From: Thelephora terrestris
Taxonomy: Eukaryota; Basidiomycota; Agaricomycetes; Thelephorales; Thelephoraceae
Direction: 5' to 3'
Length of the DNA stretch: 64,000 bases
Assembly: GCA_015956445.1 (NCBI GenBank)
Contig: WIUZ02000009.1
Location: forward strand, 930,001-994,000
This document shows positions 1 through 10,691 of this stretch, in pieces (within the stretch, counting starts at the first letter, position 1; every line of letters begins with the position of its first letter). The notes below the pieces were generated by a model, which saw nothing but the letters and a program-made list of their open reading frames with translations, was not told the origin of the DNA and ran no database searches. The position numbers and the translations under genes were made by a program.

Positions 1-1074
1 CGACGGGGAATACCAGGGACGCACCATAGCTATTAAACGTCTCAGGACAAACAAAGCGGACCCAGATAGGATTCTCAAGGTATTTTTAATCAACGTCAGG
101 AGTCACCCATTGTTTAGTGTTTGATTTCAGCGGTTGTGCTGGGAGATTATTGCTTGGAAACATTTATCCCATCCGAACGTCTCGCCCCTGCTAGGGGTTT
201 CCATCTCCACCAAATCACACCGCTTCCATATCTTTACTGAGTGGATGCACAACGGAAACATCATGCAGTATACAAGGTGCAATCCCGCAGCAAACCGTCT
301 AAAGTTGGTGAGTCCCCTTCCCATTCTCTCGCAATTTTTCTTTTCCTCATCAAGAATCTTGAGCTTTCTGAGGTCACGTCCGGAGTGGCATATCTTCATG
401 ACCTCGGGATCGTCCATGCAGATCTCAAAGGGGTGCATCCAACAGTCTTCCGGTGCTCTTACTCCTTATGGAAGAGCGAGGCAGGCAAACATTTTAGTCG
501 ACGACATGGGTGCCGCTCGTGTTGCGGATTTCGGTTTGATGACCATGACCGATGTAACGACGACATTTTTATCTGAAATTGGTGGTTCATCTGGTGGGAT
601 GGGTTGTTGGATGAGCCCAGAACTGTTGGACCTGAACAGTTTTGGTTCCAATGGTCGTCCGACCCGCGAGTCCGATTGCTATGCGCTCGGATTGGTGATA
701 TACGAGGTAAGTTAGTTGCCTACACACGGTGGTCTCTCGCTTACACATCCTAGGTTTTGACCGGTCTGCGACCGTTCCATCACGTACATGCCGTCACGCC
801 GATTCCAGCTATACTAAGAGGGGAACGCCCAGAAAAACCTCCTCACGCCGGAACTTTAGGCTTCTCTGACACCCTTTGGGAATTGGCGCAGTTGTGTTGG
901 AGCGAGATGAGCTCAAGTCGACCCACTGCCCATGAACTCCATGACCACCTTTTTTCTGTCACACCCACATGGAATCCTCCTCCAGTTTATATCGCTGTCG
1001 TGACCGATTCCTCTAGTATCTTCAGTTTGGATTCATCCAGTTCTTTTTCGGCATACCTACCGGGTTCGATGTGA
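1..1074 (+). CDS. TKL-type protein kinase, 5' end outside the window (kinase A)
   Basis: Cytosolic Ser/Thr-Tyr kinase of the tyrosine-kinase-like group that is expanded in Agaricomycetes. Exons read from the sequence: 2-79, 131-307, 364-432, 485-706 and 754-1074, all joined in frame. Visible motifs are the AIK lysine (IAIK) at the start, HADLKG split by an intron before ANIL (catalytic loop), DFG in VADFGLM, and MSPE in place of APE, so the catalytic core looks complete. The glycine loop and any N-terminal domain lie left of the window. Exons 2-4 have exactly the same lengths (177, 69, 222) as kinase B at 16545-17125 and very similar sequence, so the two are recent paralogues. The stop follows a Ser-rich tail. 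Substrate and pathway are unknown. Confidence 0.85.
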
Positions 1075-1898
1075 GTAGTATAATACTGGCAACTCGGCGG
1101 ACATTGTTTGTTGTTGTAGCACTTTTCCTGTACTTTGTACTACGTCTTTCTTGTTGCTCAGGGTACGCCTGTCTGTGATCAAGGGATGAGAAAATTGATC
1201 GACGACTTCAATCAGCATCTTTTCACCCAAGATCTCGCTATCACAACCCTGCGTCCTCACAACACGGCAGCGACACTCAATGTACTGGCTCCCACCTCAC
1301 ATGATGTTTTGGACGCTGTCAGCCATGCACCTTTTGTAGCGACTATGGTAGATGCAAGGGCATCTGACCCTAGCCGGGCCCGGGAGTCGTGAGTGACCCT
1401 TGTTCTTGTCTACGAGCAGGTGATAGCCCTCAGAATCCCTATTGTCGTTTTGGTCGTCGTCCTCAGTGGGACGATTGGTGCTTGACTTCACACTTCCTTC
1501 CCTATCCTGAGCGGGCCTTGGCTTGGCTTTTTGTTCAACTACTTCAGCGTTGTATCTCGGGTCATCTTCTCCGTGTTCTGGTTCGGTATACGTGCTACGC
1601 TGGGCTGGAGCTGAAGCCTGAGGGACATCGGACGCTTTCCGATTTACCTGTTGCGAGGTCATCACGTGCTGTGCGATTTGTGTCAACGGCGGGCAATGTG
1701 ATCGTCGACCCCGCAGCAGACCCCAAAGATCAACGCGTGGGGTAGAGCGCTTCTATTTGTCGAAAAAGCTGGCTTATATGGTCCATAGGACAGTTAACGA
1801 TGGGGCACGTTGAAGCGCGAGACTCGGACTGCGGCATTACAGTGCTGTACGAGTCTGGGAGAATGGGCGGTGCGATGTGATAACATGATTATATAAAT
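1075..1898. other. Gap between convergent kinase A and eIF2D
   Basis: Short open frames continue after the kinase stop and could be joined by GT-AG introns (for example 1389-1420), but no known domain is visible. Most of this stretch is probably the 3' flank of the two convergent genes. I see nothing firm in it. Confidence 0.4.
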
Positions 1899-4149
1899 CT
1901 AAGGCGTCGTGTGTTCCTTTGTCAGTTTTTTCTTGAGTTTGGAGCCTGTGTGGTTGATGACTTCAATCCACGGGGCTTCTATACCCTTGGCATTTAAACA
2001 TTCCTTAATGACCTGGACGTGTTCCCCTTGAACCATGATCTGCTTCAAGCCCGGATCGCAAAAATGGGGCTGTACTGCTGCGGAAGACGCGCATGCCGTT
2101 TTCAGTTCTTCAGCGAGGCTTTCTGCGCCGAGGAGGAACTTCTCGAAGCTAGATATGTAGGTGACAGTGTGGCCATGGCAGTGGGCGGCTCTGATCGAAA
2201 TCGGGTGTGGTGAACCCTTGCTAGGATGACTATGAGCGACCCAAATGTCAAACTCGAGAGCGAACCGCTGACCTAATGATTGTCTGTCTGTTGCCGGAGG
2301 AGAGCTTGTACCATTGAGTGCCACTGCTGATGACGTGTCCGATCACGTCGTTGGTTCCCATGAACTTTCTCTTCAAGAGTTCTACCCTCTTGTTCTCCTT
2401 CCCGTTCGACACGATATCCAGAATGAATTTATCCTCGGCAACGTTAACAGAACTTTGATCGTCGGGATTGAAGAGTTTTCTCGAAATGAGGTACTTGTTG
2501 ACGACCGTCTTAATTTCTTCCACCGTCAAAAATCCCTCTGGGCTGATTGTTGATTTCATGTCAGTAACCAGCGGCCAGGGGTGGGTCGATCGTTCTGTGG
2601 AACTCACTCTTTGCCAATGCGTTGGAAGAAAGGGGCGCTGATAGGTCCAGGTTTCCGGAGGCGTGTCACCAGCAGCGTATGGTGTTGCATTTTGGCCTTT
2701 CCGGCCTCCTGGGCTTGCGCTTCCTCCTGTTTTGCCTTGTATACCTCGACGTCCTTTATAGTCACGGAGCGAACGTGCGCTCCGACGCTGGGGTGAGACC
2801 CATCTACGCCTATAAAAAAGTCCCCATTAAACCAGCCATAGACCTACACGAATTCATACATACCAGTGACGACCATCCCTCCCTTGTTTTCCTTAATCTT
2901 GATCAACCCTTCTTTGGCACTCGCCTTCAAAAACACAGCCAAGGACCTGAATTCAGAGTGCTTGATATCCACCGGGGTGCTTGTGGTTTTTGTAAGTCGG
3001 GAAGAACGATAGGGCAAGATATACGTCTCGTAGAAAACGGAAGGGGTGACTGGGAAGGACCCGGGCGGTAATTTCGATAGCGTCGTGGAAATCGAGGCAA
3101 GAAGCGCAGACTTCAGAGCATTGGATACCTCTGTAGGATCTCAGCGGTCGTTCCCATCTGTTCCTCATCGATACGCACCTTCTGGCGAAAGCGCTTTTGG
3201 AGTGATTCCGTCCCTGGTGCTTTCCGATCGTGTTCCAGCTGCTGCCTCGATTTCCTCACCGCTCCACTCATTGTGAGTGTCGTCCTCTCCATTGGGGCCG
3301 CCGTCGAGTAGGCGGGGTCTCGGCGGTCTCAATTCTCCGCCGATAGTCCATAATTGGTCTTTCCACGCATGGAGAAGCGTTAGAACCCTGCCTTTTGTAT
3401 CTTTGTTGACTCGGTGGCTTGGGAGGGCCATGCGAGCCACTGCTAGGGCGGAGCCAATGCGGGTTTTTCCGCTCGCCGTAGGGTCGTAATCTTGTGTTAC
3501 GCAGACAAGCTTACCAGTAGAAATCGAAGCAGATGATTGGAAGCAGACCTCTGATCGAGAACAGGACTGGTGAATAACTGGTGGACAGAACCTGTAATTA
3601 TGACCAACTACTGACCGGTGGTTGAGCCTGACAGGAACGGACCGTGAAGCATGGCTGGAACAAACTTGCCCGGTATTGATAGAATCGGAAGTAAGTCGGG
3701 GTGCTTCCATAATGTGTACACTGGTGGGATGTCAGGGATGGGAGACGACTGTTGGAAGCCAGCTCACCGGTGGGTATGTAATCGTCGATCTCCTTCTCCA
3801 ACGTAAACCAAAGCGGGACACTCTCGGACGTGACGTAGGCCACCTAAGGGCAAACTTTCGTGAGGGCTCACGTCTGGTGTATAGAGGTCGCGGAAAATAC
3901 GGACACCTGAAATACGTTCGTGGGTCTTGAACGTAACGTGAAAGAGCCCTTCCGGTACGAGAAGATCTGCGACAGCCGGAGTGACGGCAAGGTCGTCAAC
4001 GACTATGTTTCTGAGCCTCCTCCAATCAAATTCCCGCAACGGAACTACCCCAGAGAGATTCAGAAATCGACAATCCAGCTGGCAAGGCGTTCTTTGTCAA
4101 ACTCACCCAGTGTGCTGGAGTTATAATCCACAAACGGCTTCCTGAACAT
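1899..4149 (-). CDS. TMA64: Translation factor eIF2D (Tma64/ligatin), multi-exon
   Basis: eIF2D binds the 40S subunit and acts in non-canonical initiation and in recycling of post-termination 40S complexes. The gene reads leftwards from ATG 4147-4149 (MFRKPF...). In order: an N-terminal DUF1947-like and PUA region with LLVPEGLF, VPLWFTLEKE, YTLWKHPDL and the signature around NKDTKGRVL and LHAWKDQLW (about 3350-4040); a middle region with SLAVFLKASAKEGLIKIKE (about 2890-2960); a SWIB/MDM2-like region (FLTVEEIKTVVNKYL, about 2450-2550); and a C-terminal SUI1 domain with QIMVQGEHVQVI and WIEVI (1899-2250). About eight short introns are needed; each proposed boundary has GT and AG. I did not verify every phase, but no stop remains inside the conserved blocks. 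It is convergent with kinase A. Confidence 0.85.
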
Positions 4150-4262
4150 TGCGGCGATTGAGAATAGCGTGGCCGCCAGCGGCTACGTTTGTGCAAAGTT
4201 TTAAGTACGCGACGCGTCCTTTCACTTGTCACGTGGAAGTCGCGTGACATGCGCTATTCAGG

Positions 4263-5510
4263 TCACAGGCCGACTCGAGGGTGAATTTTGTGTATTACTA
4301 TCAGTTTTCTGCGGAACTGAGCTTTGGGCTGCCAATTGACTGCAACCCGGATGGTTTTCAGACTCAGAAGCATATCAGGGATGGAGAGGATATCCTGGAC
4401 ACAACTGCCACTCGCTCCGTCAAGCTCGAGCACTTGAACAGTGTCGAGCGCCCTGAAGAACCTGCACAATTACTGGACCACCTGGAAAGTCATCGGGGGT
4501 CCCTTCTTCCTCCAGACGCAGGGTGACGATGTCTACCACAGCGGATGGAACTTCAATTCCCCATGAAAGCGGAGTGGAAATAGGAACTTGTAATCGGATC
4601 TATGCGTGGCGATCACCTACATGGATTGACGCAAGGTCACGTCGAAGGTGTTGAGATCTTTGAGTTGTGAGACATGGATGGTGCTGATAACCATTCCACT
4701 GGTATGGCAACCGACGTCGAAGAACTCGAGATCTGCCATGAGAGTTGTGGTCGGTCTGGAACGAGAGGGGTCGGCTAAAGCGAAACGGTAAATTGTCAAC
4801 GATTCAGGAGCTCCGTTGTTGTTGAAGAGCGCCCGAAGGTCCTCTGAAAAGATGACGGGTGGCCCGGCACATCCGTCCTATTCGCCGATCTCACATGACG
4901 TTAGGCCCTTCAGTGTGGTTGGTCCCTGTCAAACCGCCGGACGTCCCCAGGTATAATACTTGACTTTCTTGGGGTAGCTTCTCGCAAACAACGAGGTCGG
5001 AGTGTGGATAGTGAACATGTCTTCTTCGACGTGGAGGGCCCGGAAATCCAAAGGCTCTTGGTTCGTATCGGATAACCTGGTAAAGGGGGTTGACGTCGCA
5101 TATGCGATAGCGATGGGGGGAGTAACTGATCCAGGAAAGGTACAGCCCTGTGGCGGGGACAGACGGCGAGTTCATTCGAATCGCCAAGAACCGCGGTCAT
5201 TGAATCCTGGTAGCGACATAGAGGATATCCGTACGGGTCGGTGAACTCCCCAACGATAGCGTAGGGGAGTTTCCGACTGCGCACAAGCCACTCCGAGACC
5301 ATGATTTGGTTTCCGGGCATCAGAAACAAGGTCTACGAAACCCTTGGGATAGGGCAGGATGACGGTCCTCCAATACCGACACGCATAAGGGAGACGGCCT
5401 GTTCGGCGTCCTTGTCGAAACTGCTTCAACGGTATTGAAGGTCGACAATCCTCGTTAGGAGCTCTGGTGGAAGTCTGTGTTGCGGCGTCGATGAGAAACA
5501 TAGCGAACAC
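4263..5510 (-). pseudogene. F-box/LRR-like gene, apparently decayed
   Basis: Minus-strand pieces resemble agaricomycete F-box/LRR-like proteins: a CRYWRTVILPYP block near 5370-5400 (the usual region just after an F-box), a MVSEWLVRSRKLP block near 5270-5300, and LRR-like strands such as LADLEFFDV and VLELDGASG. The pieces lie in different frames, with stops between them near 4905-4925 and 4880, and not all can be bridged by plausible introns. I therefore read it as a degenerating copy, although a heavily spliced live gene cannot be excluded. Role, if alive: substrate adaptor of an SCF ubiquitin ligase (family knowledge). Confidence 0.4.
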
Positions 5511-5911
5511 AAAACAGTCCAGTTAACTAACCTAGCCTGAAGCTAGGGGATCTTCTCATCCGTTGAGGCGGTCGTGTAGTTGACCGCTGCCACCAAGGCT
5601 GGAGGGAGACTGGTCCTAGGCATCACGGTGTAATCTAGGAGCAGTGGGTGCAAAGAGGGTGCGAAGCGGGCGTCACTTTTGAGCCGCGTCGAGGCAGCGC
5701 GCGGGGTTTACCCGTAGCACCCGCACGTACTATACAGTTTGAGTCTGGACTTGAGCGTGGTCTTTTTGATGGCCAGAGACAAACGGGTTGCGAGCGTTCT
5801 TCGCACTGCCTCACCCAAGTTCCGGCCCGTTCCCCAATAAGCAGTTTCAGATTACACATTTATTTAAACAAACCGATATCACGGGCAAAGGCAGACAAAC
5901 GTATGAACCCG
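5511..5911. other. Intergenic stretch, nothing recognised
   Basis: It lies between the F-box-like remnant and the Rossmann gene. No domain, repeat or RNA gene is visible. Confidence 0.4.
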
Positions 5912-6758
5912 CTATTTCTGCAGATTCTTGTATAACTGCTTCAACTGGGCGTTGTTCGCCAGGGTCACGTTGGGGAAGGACCCCTTCGCACCCTCCACGA
6001 GGAAACCGCCCAACGTTTCAGCCGATACTCCCTTGCTGGTATTTGTGAACAATGGTCCTAGGGTGGCATCTATGAATCGACCCATGCCACTCTTCTGATT
6101 TTGCCGCTGGCCAGCGTGGGCGGGAAAGAAGTAACCCGGGCGGGCGACCAACAACCTGGTCGTAGGGGTGTCCAAGGCTTTCGCTAATTCCGTCTCGGCG
6201 CGGCCCTACATGTGGTATCTGTCGTCAGCCAACGAAAGGATACTGAGATCTTTGTGGATGTGCGAACCTTGCCCCGCGCCCACATGAACATGGATTTCTG
6301 AGAGGGGTCAGAACCCTCTCCGCTGACGTACACGAAGTAGAATGGTTTCTCCGTGCTTCCAACACCGGCTTTCTTGAGAGCTTCGACAGCGGCAAGGGGG
6401 AAGTCGACGTGGATCTTCATGTACTCTTCCTCGGAGAGACCTTGGACTGACTTTCCGAGTGCCCAGACGCACCCGTCGTGGTCGGCGATCTGGGAGATGA
6501 CATCCTCGGTGTATTGTGCAAAATCCTCAATGAGGATCGTTCTCGATTTCTCGTTGGCGTTTGAAGGAAGATTCGCCCACGATGGGACTTCGCGTCGAAG
6601 GAGGAGAGTAATGTAGGACACGGATGGGTCGGCAAGGGCGGCAAGATACACAGCGAATCCAGCTGGGGGACGCGACTTCAGTACCGGGTATCTGCTTAGA
6701 GGAAGAAGATGCCGAAAGTACCTGTTCCAGTCGCACCGGTGATCACTAACCTCGACAT
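5912..6758 (-). CDS. NAD(P)-binding Rossmann protein, TIP30/HTATIP2-like (copy 1)
   Basis: Small atypical short-chain dehydrogenase. Three exons, 6722-6758, 6268-6662 and 5912-6205 (37, 395, 294 nt), sum to 726 nt, giving 241 aa in an unbroken frame. After splicing, the N-terminus carries the dinucleotide-binding motif TGATGTAG (TGxxGxxG) across the first intron. DHDGCVWALGKS and YFVYVSGEGS correspond to the strand 4-5 region of HTATIP2/Fmp52-type proteins, and RAETELAKAL follows in exon 3. The substrate is unknown. A second copy at 17795-18637 has identical exon lengths and about 85-90% similar protein by eye. A TATA-like element lies about 45 bp upstream and is shared by both copies. Confidence 0.8.
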
Positions 6759-7279
6759 GTTTTAGATGTATGTCGGTGAGTAGGGAGGAGTTTTAACGCG
6801 AGTTTATATATCCTTCACATTCGCACAGCCACGCAGAGAAGGTGAGGACGCGGAGGCGGTTGACCGAAGCCGTTTGGACGCGCAAGCTGGTGGTGAGGTG
6901 ATCACAAGGAGTTGAAGTGGGTCACCCGAGTCGATCTTCCATTGGTTCATCCCTCCGGCGTAACGCCAAGGCGGATGTGAGGGTCGCGCAAAATTTGCAG
7001 AAAAAACACACATCCGCAGTGATCTAGATGTGGCGTTCGAGGTACCAGGAGACAAACCGCGTCTGGCTGTATCGCTGGAGGACCCCCGAGACATAATTGG
7101 CGGGAGAGGTCCAACACCGAATCCGGACCGAATTCAAGGCAAAGGTCTGTTTTTTTTCCGGACAAAACTCCATTCTAACGCAAAAAAACGTATGTTTCAT
7201 GCCCGGGCCAATCCCCAACCTTCCCGGGCTGCCCATCGTTGGGCACCGGCAGGGAATTTGTGCCATGTTGTCCGGAGTG
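6759..7279 (-). promoter_or_regulatory. Promoter of Rossmann copy 1, block shared with copy 2
   Basis: The stretch 6793-6900 is clearly similar to 18723-18830 upstream of the second copy. Both hold a TATATAA element on the minus strand (6802-6813 and 18726-18737) followed by a block containing CACGCAGAGA and GAGGACGCGGAGG. The duplication therefore included the promoter. The rest of this stretch shows nothing. Confidence 0.55.
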
Positions 7280-7747
7280 TTCGGTGTTAGAGGGGGATGG
7301 ACGTGAGGAACTGTTGACTCTGCTCAGAACCTGCTCGGGGAGATCATCCGCCTCACTCCTTCCCTCGTCGAGCAACGTTACGGTGGATACGGTGGTGGAT
7401 ATACCGAACAGTTCTAGTTCTTCGTCCTTTCACCAAACGTCACACTAAACCAGACCCAAGCTACTTTCTTGCCGCTTTTCGAACTCGCAGCTTCTCAGCG
7501 AGGTTTCTCGGTCCAGAACGAAACCATGCAGTTCCAGGATTTCTGGGAGTTCTATGGCCTACTTTTCAACCGTAGCACCGATGGTCAAGTTGTGGTCCTA
7601 AGCTTCCAGAATCCAAATCCCACGATTTACAGTTATTTCCAAAACGATAGACCGTCTTTTGTAGGATGCAGCCTCAACCTTACTGACTCATTTAACTGCA
7701 TTCTAATGGAGCACGATGTTGTAAGGGAGACCGAATGGAGAAACTGA
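7280..7747 (+). pseudogene. FAD-linked oxidoreductase (BBE-like) fragment with a stop
   Basis: One frame reads from about 7311: NLLGEIIRLTPSLVEQRYGG, then a TAG codon near 7412, then FFVLSPNVTLNQTQATFLP, LFELAASQRGF, and DFWEFYGLLFN to about 7600. The pattern resembles the substrate-binding part of fungal berberine-bridge/PCMH-type FAD oxidases (SPNVT...ATF.P.FE). No FAD-binding N-terminus and no C-terminus are visible, so it is a truncated relic. The family call comes from pattern memory and is moderate at best. Confidence 0.4.
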
Positions 7748-7986
7748 AAGCCTATGCAGAATTTTAGGTATAGGTCGACCATTACCAAATTACACTACCA
7801 CCATCAGAAAGAGTCACAGCGCACTCCAATACTAGCTTCGTTCCGCCTATGCATTTGTGACGATCATTCAGCACAGAATATTAAACTATCAAAGCCATAA
7901 GCTTCGTTACATACCGATCGGATTAACGGTCACGGGAGGAAAATTGGCTCCTCCTACACGTGGCAGGGAGGGTGGTGAAAGGGATT

Positions 7987-8061
7987 CGCATGAGACATTG
8001 TGCCCCCACGAGGGTATAGGCAAGATTTCCGTGACCATCGAAACGAGTGAAAGCCAAAACG
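7987..8061 (+). repeat. Left arm of perfect 75-bp inverted repeat
   Basis: Base-by-base identical to the reverse complement of 9257-9331. The arms start with CGCATGAGACATTG and end with GAAAGCCAAAACG. Similarity stops abruptly on both sides. Spacing between the arms is about 1.2 kb. Confidence 0.85.
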
Positions 8062-8620
8062 GATAAAAAAGCGATGCGTGGTGCGACCTGAATGGCGCAC
8101 CCTCTAACGACCCCCCTACTACTAGCAGGAAGGTGCTTCAAGTTGTCGTGGAGCAGATCAGTTAAATAGGTCCGGTTTGATAGATCTGTGATTCCGTGGA
8201 TCAAAAACGAGGAACACGCACGTCAGGAGCACAACACGTACTATTCATATATCTGGCACAGCGCTGAGTTGAAGAACCACAGTGGTGCATAAAAGGGCCT
8301 GATTCATAACTTTCCAGGCAGGAAATTTTCCGTCATGCATGCTCATCGGGCCCGAACACGCTCTAGCCTAACAGACTACTAAATGGAGTCAGCGTTGATC
8401 GCCTCGACTTTAACTACCTTTAATCATTCCCCGCGAGGTTGGGGGGTCACTGGTCACCTTCTATCTGGACTGAGGCGTGGGCGAGCTTGTATCAAGACCA
8501 GATAAGAATAGGCATCTTAGTTCAAACCGCCCACTAAACTGGTGAAAGCACGAAGAAAGCGTGGCCCGATCGCCGGATCAAAAGAACCGAGGAGGGGCAC
8601 CCCGGACAAGCCAGTGGGTT

Positions 8621-8660
8621 CCGATTTTTGTTTACCTTTTGATGGTATTGGGGCTCGGCA
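8621..8660 (+). repeat. Nested inverted repeat, left arm; dispersed motif
   Basis: About 36 of 40 bases match the reverse complement of 8842-8881. The core TTTGTTTACCTTTTGATG recurs at about 47980-47997, so this is a dispersed repeat rather than chance. Confidence 0.65.
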
Positions 8661-8841
8661 TCCCAGCATGATGGGTCAAGTCCCTCAACGTAGCTCCCTC
8701 ATCCTCCCAGAAAAAACGCAATACATCCCTAGCATTGACCACGGGTAGTTGGCGACCCTGAGAACTGAGAGTCAAAGGAACTGTGGGAGTTTACGAACTA
8801 CTGGAGGCCCGTGTACAAACCGGCAGTGCCGCAATGCCGGT

Positions 8842-8881
8842 TGCCGGGCTTCAATACCATCAAAGGTAAACAAAAATCCGG
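8842..8881 (-). repeat. Nested inverted repeat, right arm
   Basis: Partner of 8621-8660. It carries the same TTTGTTTACC core on the minus strand. Confidence 0.65.
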
Positions 8882-9256
8882 GGCTCTATTCTGTGGAAAA
8901 CGGTCTATCGTTTCGAAAATAAGTAGCTGTAGAAAAACTACCCTTCTTCTCGAAACCAAAGATTCAGATCGGGATCCGTTGAGCGCAGGTAGGAACGCCG
9001 CCGCTTCGGTGTTGTACATGCATTACCGCAGTGCAGATATACTGGAGCCGTGGGTATACATGACACGCTGATAACAAGGTTGGCTCTTGGTTGGCTCTAT
9101 CTGCGGAAAGCTACGGGATCAATATTCAATTCTGACTGAATGATCGGTTCCCCCGGAAACACTTGTGCGCCTGATTCCCATAAAAGGCAGGTCGGACACC
9201 TCTCCTTATACATGTACAGCCTTACACCCGCAACCGCGACAGTTCGCACCGTTATT

Positions 9257-9331
9257 CGTTTTGGCTTTCACTCGTTTCGATGGTCACGGAAATCTTGCCT
9301 ATACCCTCGTGGGGGCACAATGTCTCATGCG
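9257..9331 (-). repeat. Right arm of perfect 75-bp inverted repeat
   Basis: Exact reverse complement of 7987-8061. Confidence 0.85.
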
Positions 9332-10260
9332 GATATCATTGATACTGATGTGGTCGTTCATATCCTACGTCTGCAAGGTCTGCGGAAGTCCTTTTTTCAG
9401 CCCCCTCCTCGGTACATAAGCCCCTCAGTTCAGCTCGGCGGTTTGGTAACCACCCTCCCTTTTCTAAGCACACTATGCCCGCTTTCACCCTCCCTCCAAT
9501 CCTCACAACCGCTGGTGAACCATCGATTCCAACACAGTCAAAGGCTGATCCAGGTATGCTTCCATCGTCCCCCTCAGATAATCACGGCTCACAAATACCC
9601 CTAGGACGCAGGTCGACTACTGGTGATGGCAAGACAGTTGTTAATACACTCACCATGTATTGTCAGTTTAACTCATCCTACCTTGCCCTTTTGACTTCTC
9701 TCATCGCTGCCTCAATTTCAGCACCCGGCAAGAAGGCCAACTGTATGAAGATAATTGGGCTTCTCGAGGGCCGAATGACCATGGCCGGTTACCCCAGGAT
9801 CAGTAAGCCGAGACGATTGAACTCTGCGCAGTGCTTCGTGGGTAGATTACTGGTGACCATAGGGGTTCCGCCCGTGCTCCCTTCACCACGTCTCCTGAAG
9901 CAGGCCACTACTCTCCTGTGCCTGTGATGGATAGACGATCACGATGGCTGATCAATTCATTAGATATCCCGTTCTGGACAAACATCTGTTTTGTGGAGAT
10001 CACCTCAGATGAATGTCTCTCGGAAGTTGAGTCCTTGCTAAGTTGCCCGTCAAAGATTGCTATCGCCAGGAGCTTCCGGGGGAGCGAAGCCCAGACGTTT
10101 GTCGATTTTCTCGACCAAGTGAGCCGCTCATTCTCTTTGTGACCAGACAACTTATTCCGCCTAACGTAGGTCCTTATGCACTCACACCTCGATAAGAAGC
10201 TCCGCCGGAGGAGCTTGAGGCTTATCCGGAAGATCTGCGAGGCGCGTGCGATCGTACCTT

Positions 10261-10615
10261 TGTTGAGCAGGCAGAGTATAATATTATACTACTACATGGA
10301 TACTCTAATCCTTACCTGAAGGGGAGAGGCTTTATAGTTGCTAGTGGGAGAGAGAGAGAGAGAAGCGATTGATTGATCTATGGACACATGAGGGGTATAT
10401 ATACTATCTACTCTATTAACGTCACATCTATACAGTGTGACTGATGCATGGTCCGTGCGGCGGCTTTAAGGCACGCGCGCGTTATACCGATCGATCGGGT
10501 CACTGATGTGACACCGTCCCTTCGGGTCGCTTATTCAGCGCTCTCCGGCATCGGCTCTCGCACGAAGCGGTAGAGCCGGTTGACCCGTTGCCGGACACAG
10601 ACCTTCGGTTCAACA
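10261..10615 (-). repeat. 3' LTR of Copia element (355 bp)
   Basis: Left copy in the window, 3' LTR in element orientation. It matches 15988-16340 except for one extra TA. It contains a GA-rich microsatellite run and a GATCGATCGG palindrome. Confidence 0.95.
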
Positions 10616-10624
10616 CTCCCCCTT
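10616..10624 (-). other. Polypurine tract of Copia element
   Basis: On the minus strand, AAGGGGGAG directly precedes the 3' LTR. This is the expected position and composition of the plus-strand primer site. Confidence 0.75.
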
Positions 10625-10691
10625 ACTAAGTACAGCTCCCTATATAACTTCATTGGTGGGAACTGGACTGTAGTAAGTTGGAGGTATGTGC

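Larger units (their letters stand above)
7748..9474. other. Gene-free, repeat-containing stretch
   Basis: No convincing gene. It holds a perfect 75-bp inverted repeat (7987-8061 and 9257-9331) and a nested, imperfect 40-bp inverted repeat (8621-8660 and 8842-8881). The layout suggests a small palindromic mobile element or a rearranged repeat. Confidence 0.5.

Noticed and set aside
1135-1745. Extra C-terminal exons for kinase A
   Set aside because: Splice sites exist, but kinase B ends at the corresponding place without such exons, and the added sequence has no recognisable content.
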